This document shows, piece by piece, positions 36,542 through 45,291 of a stretch of DNA of 53,668 bases. The DNA is from an uncultured Spirochaetia bacterium. Its GTDB lineage: Bacteria; Spirochaetota; Brachyspiria; Brachyspirales; Brachyspiraceae. The stretch covers positions 1-53,668 of the forward strand of contig CAMRCO010000002.1 in NCBI GenBank assembly GCA_947040945.1, given 5' to 3'. The position numbers and the translations under genes were made by a program. The notes beneath the pieces were generated by a model. The model saw only the letters and a program-made list of their open reading frames with translations. It was not told the origin of the DNA and made no database searches. The first letter of the stretch is position 1. Each line of letters opens with the position of its first letter.

Positions 36542-37042
36542 ATGAAAAAAGCGGTAACTTTATTTTATTTCTTATCTATGTTTTTACTGATTTCTTGCTT
36601 TACTGGTACTGAGCCAGAAGATGAAAATGAAAATGAAATATTGACATTAGCAGACAGAGCAGGTGTTTATACTGGGCTACTAATAAATAAAACGACGGGG
36701 GAGCCTACAACTACAAACGCTATGCTTGTACTACATGCTGATGGCACAGGCGCATACGCTACTACTTCTCTTACTCAATTAATTGTTGGTAGTCATGAAA
36801 GCACAGGGATTCTTTTTCATGCCCTTAGAATTCCAACAACAGGGAAACCTACTTTTGCTGGCACAATAACCTTTGACCTTAATGACCCAAATAAAGTCAT
36901 ATATGATACTGATCCTACTGATCCCCTCGTTACACCTGAAGCTGATACTGAAGATAAAAAGGCTGGTGAAGGTGGTGGTGGTGAAGGTGATACTAAACCT
37001 AAACCTTTTGACCCTACTGCTGTTACATTAACAAAAAAATAA
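36542..37042 (+). CDS. lipoprotein of unknown function
   Basis: About 166 residues. The lipobox LLISC marks acylation at about Cys18, after the signal MKKAVTLFYFLSMF. An acidic stretch (EPEDENENE) follows. The body is Thr-rich and beta-looking, and a low-complexity tail (EGGGGEGDTKPKP) ends it. ATG 36542 is used because AGGAGG lies 8 bases upstream; the frame also allows TTG 36536. No known domain recognised. Confidence 0.78.
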   Translation: MKKAVTLFYFLSMFLLISCFTGTEPEDENENEILTLADRAGVYTGLLINKTTGEPTTTNAMLVLHADGTGAYATTSLTQLIVGSHESTGILFHALRIPTTGKPTFAGTITFDLNDPNKVIYDTDPTDPLVTPEADTEDKKAGEGGGGEGDTKPKPFDPTAVTLTKK

Positions 37043-37081
37043 ATATAACAATAGTGTGTAATTAAATATTAGGAATAGTTT

Positions 37082-38065
37082 ATGAAATTGAGTATTGTTG
37101 GCACAAGTGAGATTACAGAAAAAATACTCGATGCTGTAAAACTTTGCCCCAATATTGAGCTTGATGCTGTTTGCTCAAGGCAAGAATCTAGGGGCAAGTT
37201 GTTTATTAATAAGTATGGCTTTAGAAGACATATTTCTACAGTCGAAGAACTCGCTAGAACTGGCACTGATGCTGTTTATATTGCCTCTCCAAATAATTGT
37301 CATTATAGTCAGGCAAAAATATTAATTGAAAGTGGACATCATATTCTGCTTGAAAAACCTTTCACTAGTAATAGCCAAGAAATGAATGAGCTTATAAATT
37401 TAGCAAAATCAAAAAATGTAGTCCTTATGGAGGCTGTGGTTACTCCAACTTTACCTAATTTTATAAAGCTAAAAAAAATGCTAGAAAATGAAAATGAAAT
37501 TACTCATGTTAGTTTGGCATTTGCTAAGGTTACCTCAAAACTTGATAATTTTTTAAGAGGAGAAACTGTAAGCTCTCTTTCTCTTGAGCGTTCAGGTGGC
37601 TCTTTAATGGACTTAGGTCTTTATGGAGTGTGGTTTACAGTTGCATTATGGGGGAAACCTAATAAAATAAATCATCATTCAGTTGTTAAACTTCCATCAA
37701 ATGTGGACGGGAAAGGAACTTTAGTTTTGTCTTATGACAATTTTGATGTAGAAATTAAGCATTCTAAAATATCAAATGATGGGACAGATGCTCATATACA
37801 CACTAAAACAAAAGAAATAATAGCTCACTTTTTTCCTGCTACGTCTAAAATTATTACAATTGATAACTCTAATGCTCACATTATGAAAGACGAAAGTGTG
37901 CTTGATGAATATGTAGTTTATTATCACGAGATACTTGAGTTTGTTACTTGTGTTCGGGAGGGGCGTGAGTCTAGCATAACCTCCCTCGATAACACCCAAA
38001 TAGTAATGGGCATTATCGATGAGGCAAGGCGTCAAGCCAATATTGTTTTTTCTAGCGACATTTAG
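37082..38065 (+). CDS. Gfo/Idh/MocA-family oxidoreductase
   Basis: A 327-residue NAD(P)-dependent dehydrogenase. The N-terminal Rossmann fold starts KLSIVGTSEI, with a variant loop in place of the usual GxGxxG. VYIASPNNCHYSQAKILIESG and the diagnostic LLEKPFTSN (EKP motif with the catalytic Lys) follow, then the C-terminal sheet domain (ERSGGSLMDLGLYGV). These enzymes oxidise or reduce sugar-like or related substrates. It ends overlapping the convergent small gene by 4 bases. Confidence 0.9.
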   Translation: MKLSIVGTSEITEKILDAVKLCPNIELDAVCSRQESRGKLFINKYGFRRHISTVEELARTGTDAVYIASPNNCHYSQAKILIESGHHILLEKPFTSNSQEMNELINLAKSKNVVLMEAVVTPTLPNFIKLKKMLENENEITHVSLAFAKVTSKLDNFLRGETVSSLSLERSGGSLMDLGLYGVWFTVALWGKPNKINHHSVVKLPSNVDGKGTLVLSYDNFDVEIKHSKISNDGTDAHIHTKTKEIIAHFFPATSKIITIDNSNAHIMKDESVLDEYVVYYHEILEFVTCVREGRESSITSLDNTQIVMGIIDEARRQANIVFSSDI

Positions 38066-38403
38066 CTTAAACTTTTATATAAAATAAATTCTTTATTATC
38101 AGTAGAACTTGATGCCTTTATTACTTCTTCAAAGTCAATCTTTACAAACTTTGCTAATTGTTCAAATAAGAATATTTCAGTTAAAGGGTTTTCTGATGGG
38201 AAAATAAGACAACTATTCTCAAACTGTAACAGTAATGATGTGTCATCTATAAATGGACCTTTATCTGTTGTAACAATAGATACTTTTTTAAGTTCGTCAA
38301 TATTATATTTTTTTAATTCATTTTGAACTTTAACTTCAATAAAATTATTATTTATTGCTATACTATCTTCTTGATTCAAAACATAAATATTTTCTTTTTC
38401 CAT
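38062..38403 (-). CDS. hypothetical protein, 113 residues
   Basis: A soluble acidic protein with no signal peptide or membrane segment. It looks alpha/beta (VSIVTTDKGPFIDDTSLLLQ, LTEIFLFEQLAKFVKIDFEEV). Ribosome site TAAGGA. It lies 36 bases downstream of the NhaC antiporter on the same strand and is probably cotranscribed. I do not recognise it. Confidence 0.65.
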   Translation of the reverse strand: MEKENIYVLNQEDSIAINNNFIEVKVQNELKKYNIDELKKVSIVTTDKGPFIDDTSLLLQFENSCLIFPSENPLTEIFLFEQLAKFVKIDFEEVIKASSSTDNKEFILYKSLS

Positions 38404-38439
38404 AAGTAAAATTATTCCTTAAGTAGCATAAATTAAATA

Positions 38440-39780
38440 TTATTTAGTTTCCCAATTCCATGGGTGTTTTTTAATATAAGAATCAGCAAACGGAATAAAT
38501 ATAGAAGCAATTGCAACTATAAATAATAATCCTTGATACCACAGATAAGGGAATATCATTGTAAAGTCGACAGCACCTTCTGTGAATTTTAGTAAAATAA
38601 GCATTTGTGCACCATAAGGTATAAGTCCCTGCCACACACAAGAAAATATATCGAGGATAGTAGAAGTACGGCGAGGATCAACTTTATATTCTTTGCTGAT
38701 TTCTTTAGCAATAGAGCCGTTTAATATGATAGCAACTGTATTGTTAGCAACAGCAATGTCTGCTATGCTAACTAAAGCACCCATTCCTAGCTGAGCTGTT
38801 TTTGGCCCTTTAATAAGTTTTTTAACATTATCAAGTATCCAGTGAATACCACCAGCATTTATTGCAAGAGCGGCAAGCCCACCAGTAAGAAGAGATAAAA
38901 TAAATATCTCATTCATTCCTGTAAATCCTTTATATATGTTTTGGCTAAATCCTAAAAGAGAAAAATCTCCATAAATTAGTCCTACTATACCAGATGCGAT
39001 TATTCCACTAGTTAGCACTAAAAATACATTAAGTCCTGCTAATGACAATCCTAAAACAAGTATATATGGTAACACTTTTATAATATTGTAAGAGCTTAAT
39101 TCTACAGTAGATGCGCTTTCTGGTGCTCCAAAAATAAGTATAAGAATAATTGTAACAATAGCTGCAGGAAGAGCAATAGCAATGTTTACACGAAACTTAT
39201 CTCTCATTTCAACCCCTTGAGTTCGAGTAGCCGCAATTGTTGTGTCAGAAATAACAGATAAATTGTCTCCAAATATAGCACCCCCTATAAGTGCTCCTAA
39301 AACAAGAGGAAGATGTACTCCACTTTTTTCAGCAAGTCCAATAGCAATAGGCCCCACTGAAACAATAGCTCCAACAGATGTTCCTGTAGCTGTCGAAATA
39401 AATCCAGCAATAATAAAAATACCTACCCCAATAAATTGTGGAGGAATGAAAGTAAGCCCTAAGTTTACAGTAGCTTCAACTCCACCCATAGCACTTGCTA
39501 CAGTGGCAAAAGCTCCTGCGAGTAGGTAAATAATACACATAGTAATAATATTTTCGTCTCCACATCCTTTTAGGAAAATATGCATTTTATCTTTTAGTGA
39601 ACCACTAAAGATAATAAAAGCAACTAAAATACCTGCGAAAGAAGCTACAGGGGAAGGCAATTGATAGAACGCCATTTCAGTTCCATTAAGATGGAGACCA
39701 ATACCTGTACCTAAATAAATACCTAAAAACACAATGAAGGGGATAATACCCTTGAAACTAGCTTTTACATTGTTATCCAT
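38440..39780 (-). CDS. NhaC-family Na+/H+ antiporter-like transporter
   Basis: A 446-residue membrane protein with about 11-12 helices. Family landmarks are GTSVGAIVSVGPIAIGLAEKSG, GGAIFGDNLSVISDTTIAATRTQG (the conserved GD-N-LS-SDTT core) and SIADIAVANNTVAI. NhaC-family members exchange Na+ for H+, or malate/lactate in some branches. Ribosome site AAGGAG. Together with the Na+-type rotor of the V-ATPase it fits an organism using sodium gradients. Confidence 0.88.
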   Translation of the reverse strand: MDNNVKASFKGIIPFIVFLGIYLGTGIGLHLNGTEMAFYQLPSPVASFAGILVAFIIFSGSLKDKMHIFLKGCGDENIITMCIIYLLAGAFATVASAMGGVEATVNLGLTFIPPQFIGVGIFIIAGFISTATGTSVGAIVSVGPIAIGLAEKSGVHLPLVLGALIGGAIFGDNLSVISDTTIAATRTQGVEMRDKFRVNIAIALPAAIVTIILILIFGAPESASTVELSSYNIIKVLPYILVLGLSLAGLNVFLVLTSGIIASGIVGLIYGDFSLLGFSQNIYKGFTGMNEIFILSLLTGGLAALAINAGGIHWILDNVKKLIKGPKTAQLGMGALVSIADIAVANNTVAIILNGSIAKEISKEYKVDPRRTSTILDIFSCVWQGLIPYGAQMLILLKFTEGAVDFTMIFPYLWYQGLLFIVAIASIFIPFADSYIKKHPWNWETK

Positions 39781-39823
39781 AAATAATATTCTCCTTAATA
39801 GTAATATACATTAGAATTATATA

Positions 39824-39851
39824 TTGTTTTTTGCTAAAATAAAAGTATAAT
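39824..39851 (+). promoter_or_regulatory. promoter of the old yellow enzyme gene
   Basis: TTGTTT, 16-base spacer, perfect TATAAT, 35 bases before ATG 39887. It lies in the gap to the divergent NhaC gene. Confidence 0.55.
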
Positions 39852-39886
39852 CTGAACTTGGTATAAAAAAATATGGAGGCACAGTT

Positions 39887-40900
39887 ATGAGTATTTTATT
39901 TTCTCCGATTACAATAAATGATACAACATTAAAAAATCGTATTGTTATGGCACCTATGTGTATGCTAAAATCAGACGATGAAGGATTTGTAAAAGATTTT
40001 CATCTTGTACATTATGGGGCAAGAGCAATAGGAGGAGTTGGTCTTATTATTTTAGAGGCGACAAGTGTTTCAAAAGAAGGACGTATCAGCGATTTAGATT
40101 TGGGTATATGGAGTGATGAGCATATAGCGGGGCTTAAAATATTATGTGGAGTGATTCAAGGACAAGGGGCTAAAGCTGGAATACAAATAGCTCATGCGGG
40201 TCGAAAAAGCATGGTAAAAGGCATTCCTCTTAGTTGTAGTAATGTTATTGATGACAGTCGTTATGCTACTCCAAAAGAGATGACTCAAAGTGATATTGAT
40301 ATGGTTAAAGAGGAGTTTTTAAATGGAGTAAGAAGAGCCGCTTCTGCAGGTTTTGACGTAATAGAAATACATGGGGCTCATGGATATTTAATTAATCAAT
40401 TTTTATCTCCTATTACTAATAAGAGGACTGACCAATATGGAGGAAGTCTTGAAAATAGAGCAAGGTTCTTAAAAGAAATACTTGAAAGCATTAGAAGTAT
40501 TTATAAAGGTACACTTTGTCTTCGCATTTCTGCTACCGACTATAAAGAAGAAGGTCTTAAAGTTCTTGATTATATTGAGTTGTTTAAGTCTGTTCAAAAT
40601 ATTGATATTATTTCAGTGAGCTCAGGTGGAGTTATAGACGATCTTGATCTTGATGTTTTTGAAGGCTATCAAGTTCCTCTCGCAAGTACAATTAAAAATG
40701 CTACAAGCATACCCGTTGGAGCGGTTGGTATGATTAATACACCAGAGTTTGCTGAAAGTATTCTTAAAGAAAATAAAGCTGATTTAATTTTGCTTGGTAG
40801 AGAATTAATTAGAAGCCCTAATTGGTCGATTAAAGCAAGTTATGAACTTGGGATTGAGTCTTCTATTAACTTTGCCTACAAAAGAGCTTATTTAAAATAG
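39887..40900 (+). CDS. NADH:flavin oxidoreductase (old yellow enzyme, YqjM-like)
   Basis: A 337-residue FMN-dependent TIM-barrel enoate reductase. The N-terminus LFSPITINDTTLKNRIVMAPMCM contains the Cys that tunes FMN in the YqjM/thermophilic-like group. Also present are IQIAHAGRKS, EIHGAHGYLINQFLSP, NKRTDQYGGSLENRARF and the flavin phosphate site PVGAVGMI/ILLGRELIRSP. It reduces activated C=C bonds, possibly in detoxification. Ribosome site TGGAGG. Confidence 0.93.
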   Translation: MSILFSPITINDTTLKNRIVMAPMCMLKSDDEGFVKDFHLVHYGARAIGGVGLIILEATSVSKEGRISDLDLGIWSDEHIAGLKILCGVIQGQGAKAGIQIAHAGRKSMVKGIPLSCSNVIDDSRYATPKEMTQSDIDMVKEEFLNGVRRAASAGFDVIEIHGAHGYLINQFLSPITNKRTDQYGGSLENRARFLKEILESIRSIYKGTLCLRISATDYKEEGLKVLDYIELFKSVQNIDIISVSSGGVIDDLDLDVFEGYQVPLASTIKNATSIPVGAVGMINTPEFAESILKENKADLILLGRELIRSPNWSIKASYELGIESSINFAYKRAYLK

Positions 40901-40955
40901 TTGCTTATTATTTGTTTTTATTCTATAGCATTGAAATTAAATTTAGGAGTGTTTT

Positions 40956-41357
40956 ATGAGATTGCTATTTTTGTTTACATTTATGTTTTTTAGTACAGTA
41001 GCTTTTGGGCAAACAGCAGACACAATGTTTTTTGACCAAGTAAAAGGAAAAACAATTGTTGGTAAATCTGTAGAAGGAATTGATACAACATATGTTTTTT
41101 CTGCTGATGGTAAATCTGTTATGCTTCAAAAGAATACAGGATACAACCACACTTTTGTAGAAATGGTTGGAGATGTTGCTGTATATAAGGGAACACGTGG
41201 TGGAAAAATGCATTATGATGCTTTTAAGGTAAGTGGTGCAAATGTTATGCTAACTACTAGTGAGCAAATTGGTGGAGTAAAATTGAAAGATAATACACCA
41301 GCAGGAATTGCTAAGGCATTAAACAAAAAGTCTTTAACATTTACTTATAAAAAATAA
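40956..41357 (+). CDS. exported hypothetical protein, 133 residues
   Basis: The signal peptide MRLLFLFTFMFFSTVAFG is followed by a small beta-rich domain (TTYVFSADGKSVMLQKNTGY, GGVKLKDNTPAGIAKAL). No Cys, so not a lipoprotein; probably periplasmic. Ribosome site TAGGAG. A clear terminator follows. I do not recognise the family. Confidence 0.72.
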   Translation: MRLLFLFTFMFFSTVAFGQTADTMFFDQVKGKTIVGKSVEGIDTTYVFSADGKSVMLQKNTGYNHTFVEMVGDVAVYKGTRGGKMHYDAFKVSGANVMLTTSEQIGGVKLKDNTPAGIAKALNKKSLTFTYKK

Positions 41358-41383
41358 AGTTTATTAGTTAAAACTAATAAATG

Positions 41384-41419
41384 AAAAGCAAGGGATATTT
41401 CTCTTGCTTTTTGTTTTTT
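41384..41419 (+). terminator. terminator after the 133-residue exported protein gene
   Basis: Stem AAAAGCAAG/CTTGCTTTT with a 10-base loop, then TTTGTTTTTT. Confidence 0.88.
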
Positions 41420-41561
41420 AACGTATATTATCTGCTTTAATTTGATTGTTTTGTAATTTAATTGTTATTTAATTACATTTTTACGAAGTACATTTTCTTT
41501 TTTTTATATCTAAAAAATAGTTTAATATGTTACTAAATTGTAGTATTTTTTAAAATTTTAC

Positions 41562-41589
41562 TTGATTTTGTCTACATATAAGGTACAAT
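41562..41589 (+). promoter_or_regulatory. promoter of the purine deaminase gene
   Basis: TTGATT, 16-base spacer, TACAAT, followed by a leader of about 60 bases containing a hairpin. Confidence 0.45.
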
Positions 41590-41616
41590 AAATAAAAATA
41601 TAAAAAGGGGATGGCT

Positions 41617-41648
41617 TTCATATAATGCAGAATTCTTATATGAGGCTC
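41617..41648 (+). promoter_or_regulatory. leader hairpin that pairs the ribosome-site region
   Basis: A perfect inverted repeat CATATAA/TTATATG, extended by G-T pairs to TTTCATATAA/TTATATGAGG. The only SD-like sequence near the start codon (GAGG, about 13 bases before ATG 41657) lies in the right arm, so the hairpin could mask it. It does not match the purine riboswitch consensus. Confidence 0.4.
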
Positions 41649-41656
41649 TATTATTT

Positions 41657-43048
41657 ATGAATCAAAAAATTCTTATTAAAAATGCATTGGCTGTAGTAAG
41701 CTGTGATTCGAAGGATACTGTGTATGACCATGTTGATATTTTAATTTCAGAAAAAAAAATATTAGAAATTTCTCCAAATATTAATTGCCCCGACGCATTA
41801 AAAATAGATGCAACTGGCAAATTTATATATCCTGGTTTAGTGAGCACTCATCATCATTTTTTTCAAACCTTTGTTCGTAATCTAGTTACTATTGATTACC
41901 CCAGTATGTCGGTTGTAGAATGGTTAGATAAAATATACCCTATTTTTGAAAAAATAGATTCGGATGTAATTTATTATTCAGCACTAACTGCTATGGCAGA
42001 TTCTGTGAAACATGGTTGCACAACAGTATTCGATCATCAATATTGCTATACTACACACACGAAACTAGAAGCAATTGATAGACAGATGGATGCTGCCGAG
42101 AAAATTGGTATTCGTTTCCACGCAGGTCGTGGTAGTAATACTTTGCCACGTAGTGAAGGAAGTACAATTCCAAACGGTATGTTGGAAACCACAGAAACTT
42201 TTATTAACGACACAAGACGATTAATTAAGAACTATCATGATGTGACACCCTTTTCGATGCGACAAATTGTAATTGCTCCTTGCCAACCAGTCAATTGCTA
42301 TGAGGATACCTTTGTTGAATCGATCAAACTTGCAAAAGAGACTGGTGTTCGTCTACACACACATTTGGGGGAGGGCGAAAATTCTATAATGATGGAACGT
42401 CACAATTTAAGAACGATGGACTGGTGTGAACGTATTGGATTTTTGGGTGAGAATACATGGTTGGCACATTGTTGGGAGTTAACAGATGATGAATACAAAC
42501 ACTTGGGGGATATTGGTACAGGTATTTCACATTGTCCTGCCCCTGCAGTTTTAGGTGGTCATCCTATATTAGATATGAAGCGTCTAGAAAAATACAATGT
42601 ACTTCTTAGCTTAGGTAGTGATGGTTCTGCCACAAATGACTGTGCACATTCATTAGATTCCTTGCGTATTGCTTACTTAATGCAATGTTATCATAGCAAA
42701 GAGCGTGGGTGTGTTTCTGCATACGACTTGTTAAAAATAGCAACGATTAATGGAGCTAAAACTCTTGGTAGGTCTGATATTGGTTCCTTGGAAGTGGGTA
42801 AGGCTGCGGATTTGTTTATGATTGATACAGAAACTTTGGAAATGACAGGAACACTCCATGACCCACGCAATTTACTCGCTAGGGTTGCTGTTATGGGGAA
42901 TGTCTGGTTAACAATGATTAATGGTAAAGTAGTATATCAAAATAATCAACTTACAAATGTGGATGAAAAACGACTTGCTGCTGAAGGAGAGACGGTTTGT
43001 AATAAAGTATTGCGTGAACAATGTGAAGCATTTCAAAATTTGTATTAA
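41657..43048 (+). CDS. 8-oxoguanine-deaminase-like amidohydrolase
   Basis: A 463-residue zinc amidohydrolase of the COG0402 group. Metal ligands are in LVSTHHHFFQTF (HxH), LHTHLGEGEN, WLAHCWEL and LGSDGSATND. The rest (AADHxY-like FDHQYCY, IAPCQPVN, GTGISHCPAPAV, LGRSDIGSLEVGKAADL) closely follows 8-oxoguanine/hydroxyatrazine-type deaminases, so hydrolytic deamination of an oxopurine or related heterocycle is likely. The SsnA type is a less likely alternative. Codon choice looks different from the flanking genes (more CGT, TTG and GAACGT), which suggests transfer. It is followed at 27 bases by a permease gene. Confidence 0.83.
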   Translation: MNQKILIKNALAVVSCDSKDTVYDHVDILISEKKILEISPNINCPDALKIDATGKFIYPGLVSTHHHFFQTFVRNLVTIDYPSMSVVEWLDKIYPIFEKIDSDVIYYSALTAMADSVKHGCTTVFDHQYCYTTHTKLEAIDRQMDAAEKIGIRFHAGRGSNTLPRSEGSTIPNGMLETTETFINDTRRLIKNYHDVTPFSMRQIVIAPCQPVNCYEDTFVESIKLAKETGVRLHTHLGEGENSIMMERHNLRTMDWCERIGFLGENTWLAHCWELTDDEYKHLGDIGTGISHCPAPAVLGGHPILDMKRLEKYNVLLSLGSDGSATNDCAHSLDSLRIAYLMQCYHSKERGCVSAYDLLKIATINGAKTLGRSDIGSLEVGKAADLFMIDTETLEMTGTLHDPRNLLARVAVMGNVWLTMINGKVVYQNNQLTNVDEKRLAAEGETVCNKVLREQCEAFQNLY

Positions 43049-43075
43049 TAATAGCATTGTAAAGGAGTTTATATT

Positions 43076-44143
43076 ATGCTTGAAAATATTATCGCTGCTT
43101 TAGTTGGTACATTAAATGGAGTTTCTCAGTCTGTGATGGCTGTATCTTTTGGTTTTGCTCTAGTTCCTTCATCACTGGCTTTTTTGGTCGGCGTTATCAG
43201 TTGCCTTGTATTTCAATCATCAGTGCCTATTTCATTCCAAGCAGATACCATTATTATGGCTGGTAGAATGGGACACACACGACAAGAGCGCTTAACTATA
43301 GTATTTATAGCAGGGATTGCTATGATGCTTATTGGAGCATTTGGGCTTTTAGATGATATAGTTAGATTTGCTGGTATGCGTGTAACCACTGCTATGATGT
43401 GTGGAGTGAGCATTATTTTAGCTAAAGTTGCTTTTGATATGGCTAAAGAAAACTTTAAAGTTGCATCAACATCCATTGCTTTGGCTGTTATAATGTATAT
43501 GCTAACACAAGAATTGGTATATACATTTGCCATATCTGTTATTGGTTCTACCATTGTTTATCACTTGCCTGACAAAAATAAAATTAAAGTTGCGATTATG
43601 CCTATGGCGTTTGAAAAATTTCAGCTGCAAAAACCTGTATTTAATTTTAATGTGTTGCGTGGTGTTCTGGCATTAGTTTGTATGACCATTGGTGGAAATA
43701 TAGCTTTCACAAAAATTAGTGGTATTATTTCAAACACTACTGAAAACAGTGACTATGTGTCTATTTATTCTGGTCTTGCTGATGCACTTTCATCTATGTT
43801 TGGTGGCTCACCAATTGCTATTATTTTGTCACCTACCTCAGCTACACCGAATCCTATTTTATCAACTGTTCTCTTGATGAGTTTTATGGGTGTTTTGCTT
43901 GCAACAGGCTTAGTATCTAGGATTAGCAAACATATTCCCACTTCTGCTACTGCGGGGACATTGTTTGTTTTAGGTATTTTTGTATCGTTACCTGGTAGTC
44001 TTCAAGTTACATTTGCTAATGCTACTAAAGCAGAGAGTCTCGCAGGAAGTGTGGCGATGATTGTAACGGCTATGGTAGATCCGTTTGTTGGTTTGCTAGC
44101 AGGAATTATTATTAACTTGCTCGCAATACCTTTAGGATTCTAA
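43076..44143 (+). CDS. NCS2-like purine permease
   Basis: A 355-residue membrane protein with about 10-11 hydrophobic segments. It starts NGVSQSVMAVSFGFALVPSS and contains VFQSSVPISFQADTIIMAGRMG and DALSSMFGGSPIAIILSPTSA, the latter resembling the substrate region of NCS2/AzgA-type nucleobase carriers. It is shorter than usual NCS2 proteins (about 430-450 residues), seemingly at the N-terminus. Strong ribosome site AAAGGAG. The tight link to the deaminase suggests it imports that enzyme's substrate. Family assignment is moderate. Confidence 0.7.
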   Translation: MLENIIAALVGTLNGVSQSVMAVSFGFALVPSSLAFLVGVISCLVFQSSVPISFQADTIIMAGRMGHTRQERLTIVFIAGIAMMLIGAFGLLDDIVRFAGMRVTTAMMCGVSIILAKVAFDMAKENFKVASTSIALAVIMYMLTQELVYTFAISVIGSTIVYHLPDKNKIKVAIMPMAFEKFQLQKPVFNFNVLRGVLALVCMTIGGNIAFTKISGIISNTTENSDYVSIYSGLADALSSMFGGSPIAIILSPTSATPNPILSTVLLMSFMGVLLATGLVSRISKHIPTSATAGTLFVLGIFVSLPGSLQVTFANATKAESLAGSVAMIVTAMVDPFVGLLAGIIINLLAIPLGF

Positions 44144-44625
44144 TTTATTTAGAAAATTTTTTAAACAGCAAAAAACAAAATATTTTTAAGATACTATTCT
44201 GGTGGTAGATATTGTGCTTAAGTTTAATATCTACACTAGAATATTCAGAATATTAGGTGAGATAAATGATGCAATAATAGATGTTGTAAAATTCTGTCAG
44301 AATAATTTTTGAGAATAGGTATAATACAATTTGTTGTAAATAATACAGGGCTGGAATATCTATAAATTCTTTTTGCTGTGAAATCACACCGATTCAAAAT
44401 TGCCTTTTAAATGTTAGTATTTTTTACTTTTAAAAGATAAAGCGAGAGCAATAAGATCAGAGGTTAGGTCATCTTATATATTTGCTATATCAGTTTTTTG
44501 CCACATGCACCATTTTCTGTTAAGTATCTCCCTTAGCTGTTTGTTCACATTGAAAGCAAAACATAGATATATTTTTTCTCCTATTTATTATTATTATTAT
44601 TATTATTCAATAAGTTTTGTTCAAT
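44144..44625. other. 482-bp region without a gene after the purine module
   Basis: No open frame of note and no clear terminator hairpin. Near the right end is an (ATT)7-like microsatellite at about 44585-44607. Given the truncated genes that follow, this is probably decayed or inserted sequence. Confidence 0.55.
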
Positions 44626-44918
44626 TTAAGCTTCTAATATAACACCGTCAGTTGAAAGTGTTATCACTTCCCATGGGATTAATTTACCGCAATTTTTTAA
44701 TGCTGTTATAGTTGCACTTTCAATGCCGCCACAACATGGCACTTCCATGCGTACTACTGTTACAGATTTTATGTTATTGTTTTTTAATATTGTAGTGAGC
44801 TTTACTGAATAATCAGTTTTATCTAGCTTTGGACATCCGATTATTGTTATCTTGTTTTTCATAAACTCTTGATGAAAGTTGCCATAAGCGAATGCGGAAC
44901 AGTCTGCGCAATAAGAAG
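44626..44918 (-). pseudogene. C-terminal remnant of a 4Fe-4S ferredoxin-like protein
   Basis: The frame is open from a stop near 44921. It reads KTSYCADCSAFAYGNFHQEF, then continues from ATG 44862 as MKNKITIIGCPKLDKTDYS...EVPCCGGIESA...GKLIPWEVITLSTDG. This is the C-terminal half of the clostridial-type 4Fe-4S protein, and the part with the ferredoxin cysteines (N-terminal) is missing. A 78-residue protein could still start at Met 44862. The gene stands head to head with a truncated Crp/Fnr regulator, its usual divergent partner. Confidence 0.8.
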
Positions 44919-45109
44919 TTTTGCATTATCTAAGTATTTTGCGTTTTAAAATGCATCGTGGAATGGGGCAAAAATTTACAATACCACATAGCCGTGAAAA
45001 TCTTTCCGCAGATCTTTGTGTAGATAGAAGTGCTATGTCAAATGAGCTTAGCAAAATGCAAAAAGAAGGAATTATTAAATACAATAAAAATCAATTTGAG
45101 ATTTTGTAA
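44919..45109 (+). pseudogene. C-terminal remnant of a Crp/Fnr-family regulator
   Basis: 62 residues matching the winged helix-turn-helix end of Crp/Fnr proteins: GQKFTIPHSRENLSADLCVD then RSAMSNELSKMQKEGIIKY. The whole cyclic-nucleotide-type sensor domain is gone. It abuts the ferredoxin remnant with no promoter space between them. Confidence 0.82.
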
Positions 45110-45231
45110 GAATATTTATGATACATAAGTATAAAAAAGTTACACTCGTAATAAGATTACTTAAGAATAATATTTAATAGATATAAGCAAAAATAATTTA
45201 TTTCTGATATGCATTTTAGCTTAGAAATACT

Positions 45232-45260
45232 TTGACAAACTAAGATTTATAAAATATACT
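45232..45260 (+). promoter_or_regulatory. promoter of the tsaE operon
   Basis: Perfect TTGACA, 17-base spacer, TATACT. The expected RNA start is about 45267, only about 7 bases before ATG 45274, which favours ATG 45292 as the start codon. Confidence 0.7.
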
Positions 45261-45291
45261 AATAAGTATTGCTATGTTTGAAAGAATAAAT

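Noticed and set aside
41590-41656. Purine riboswitch before the deaminase gene
   Set aside because: The leader is only about 60 bases and lacks the conserved purine aptamer sequences; only a simple hairpin is present.
44585-44607. (ATT)n repeat in the gap after the purine permease as a functional element
   Set aside because: Plain microsatellite in AT-rich DNA; no promoter or gene depends on it visibly.
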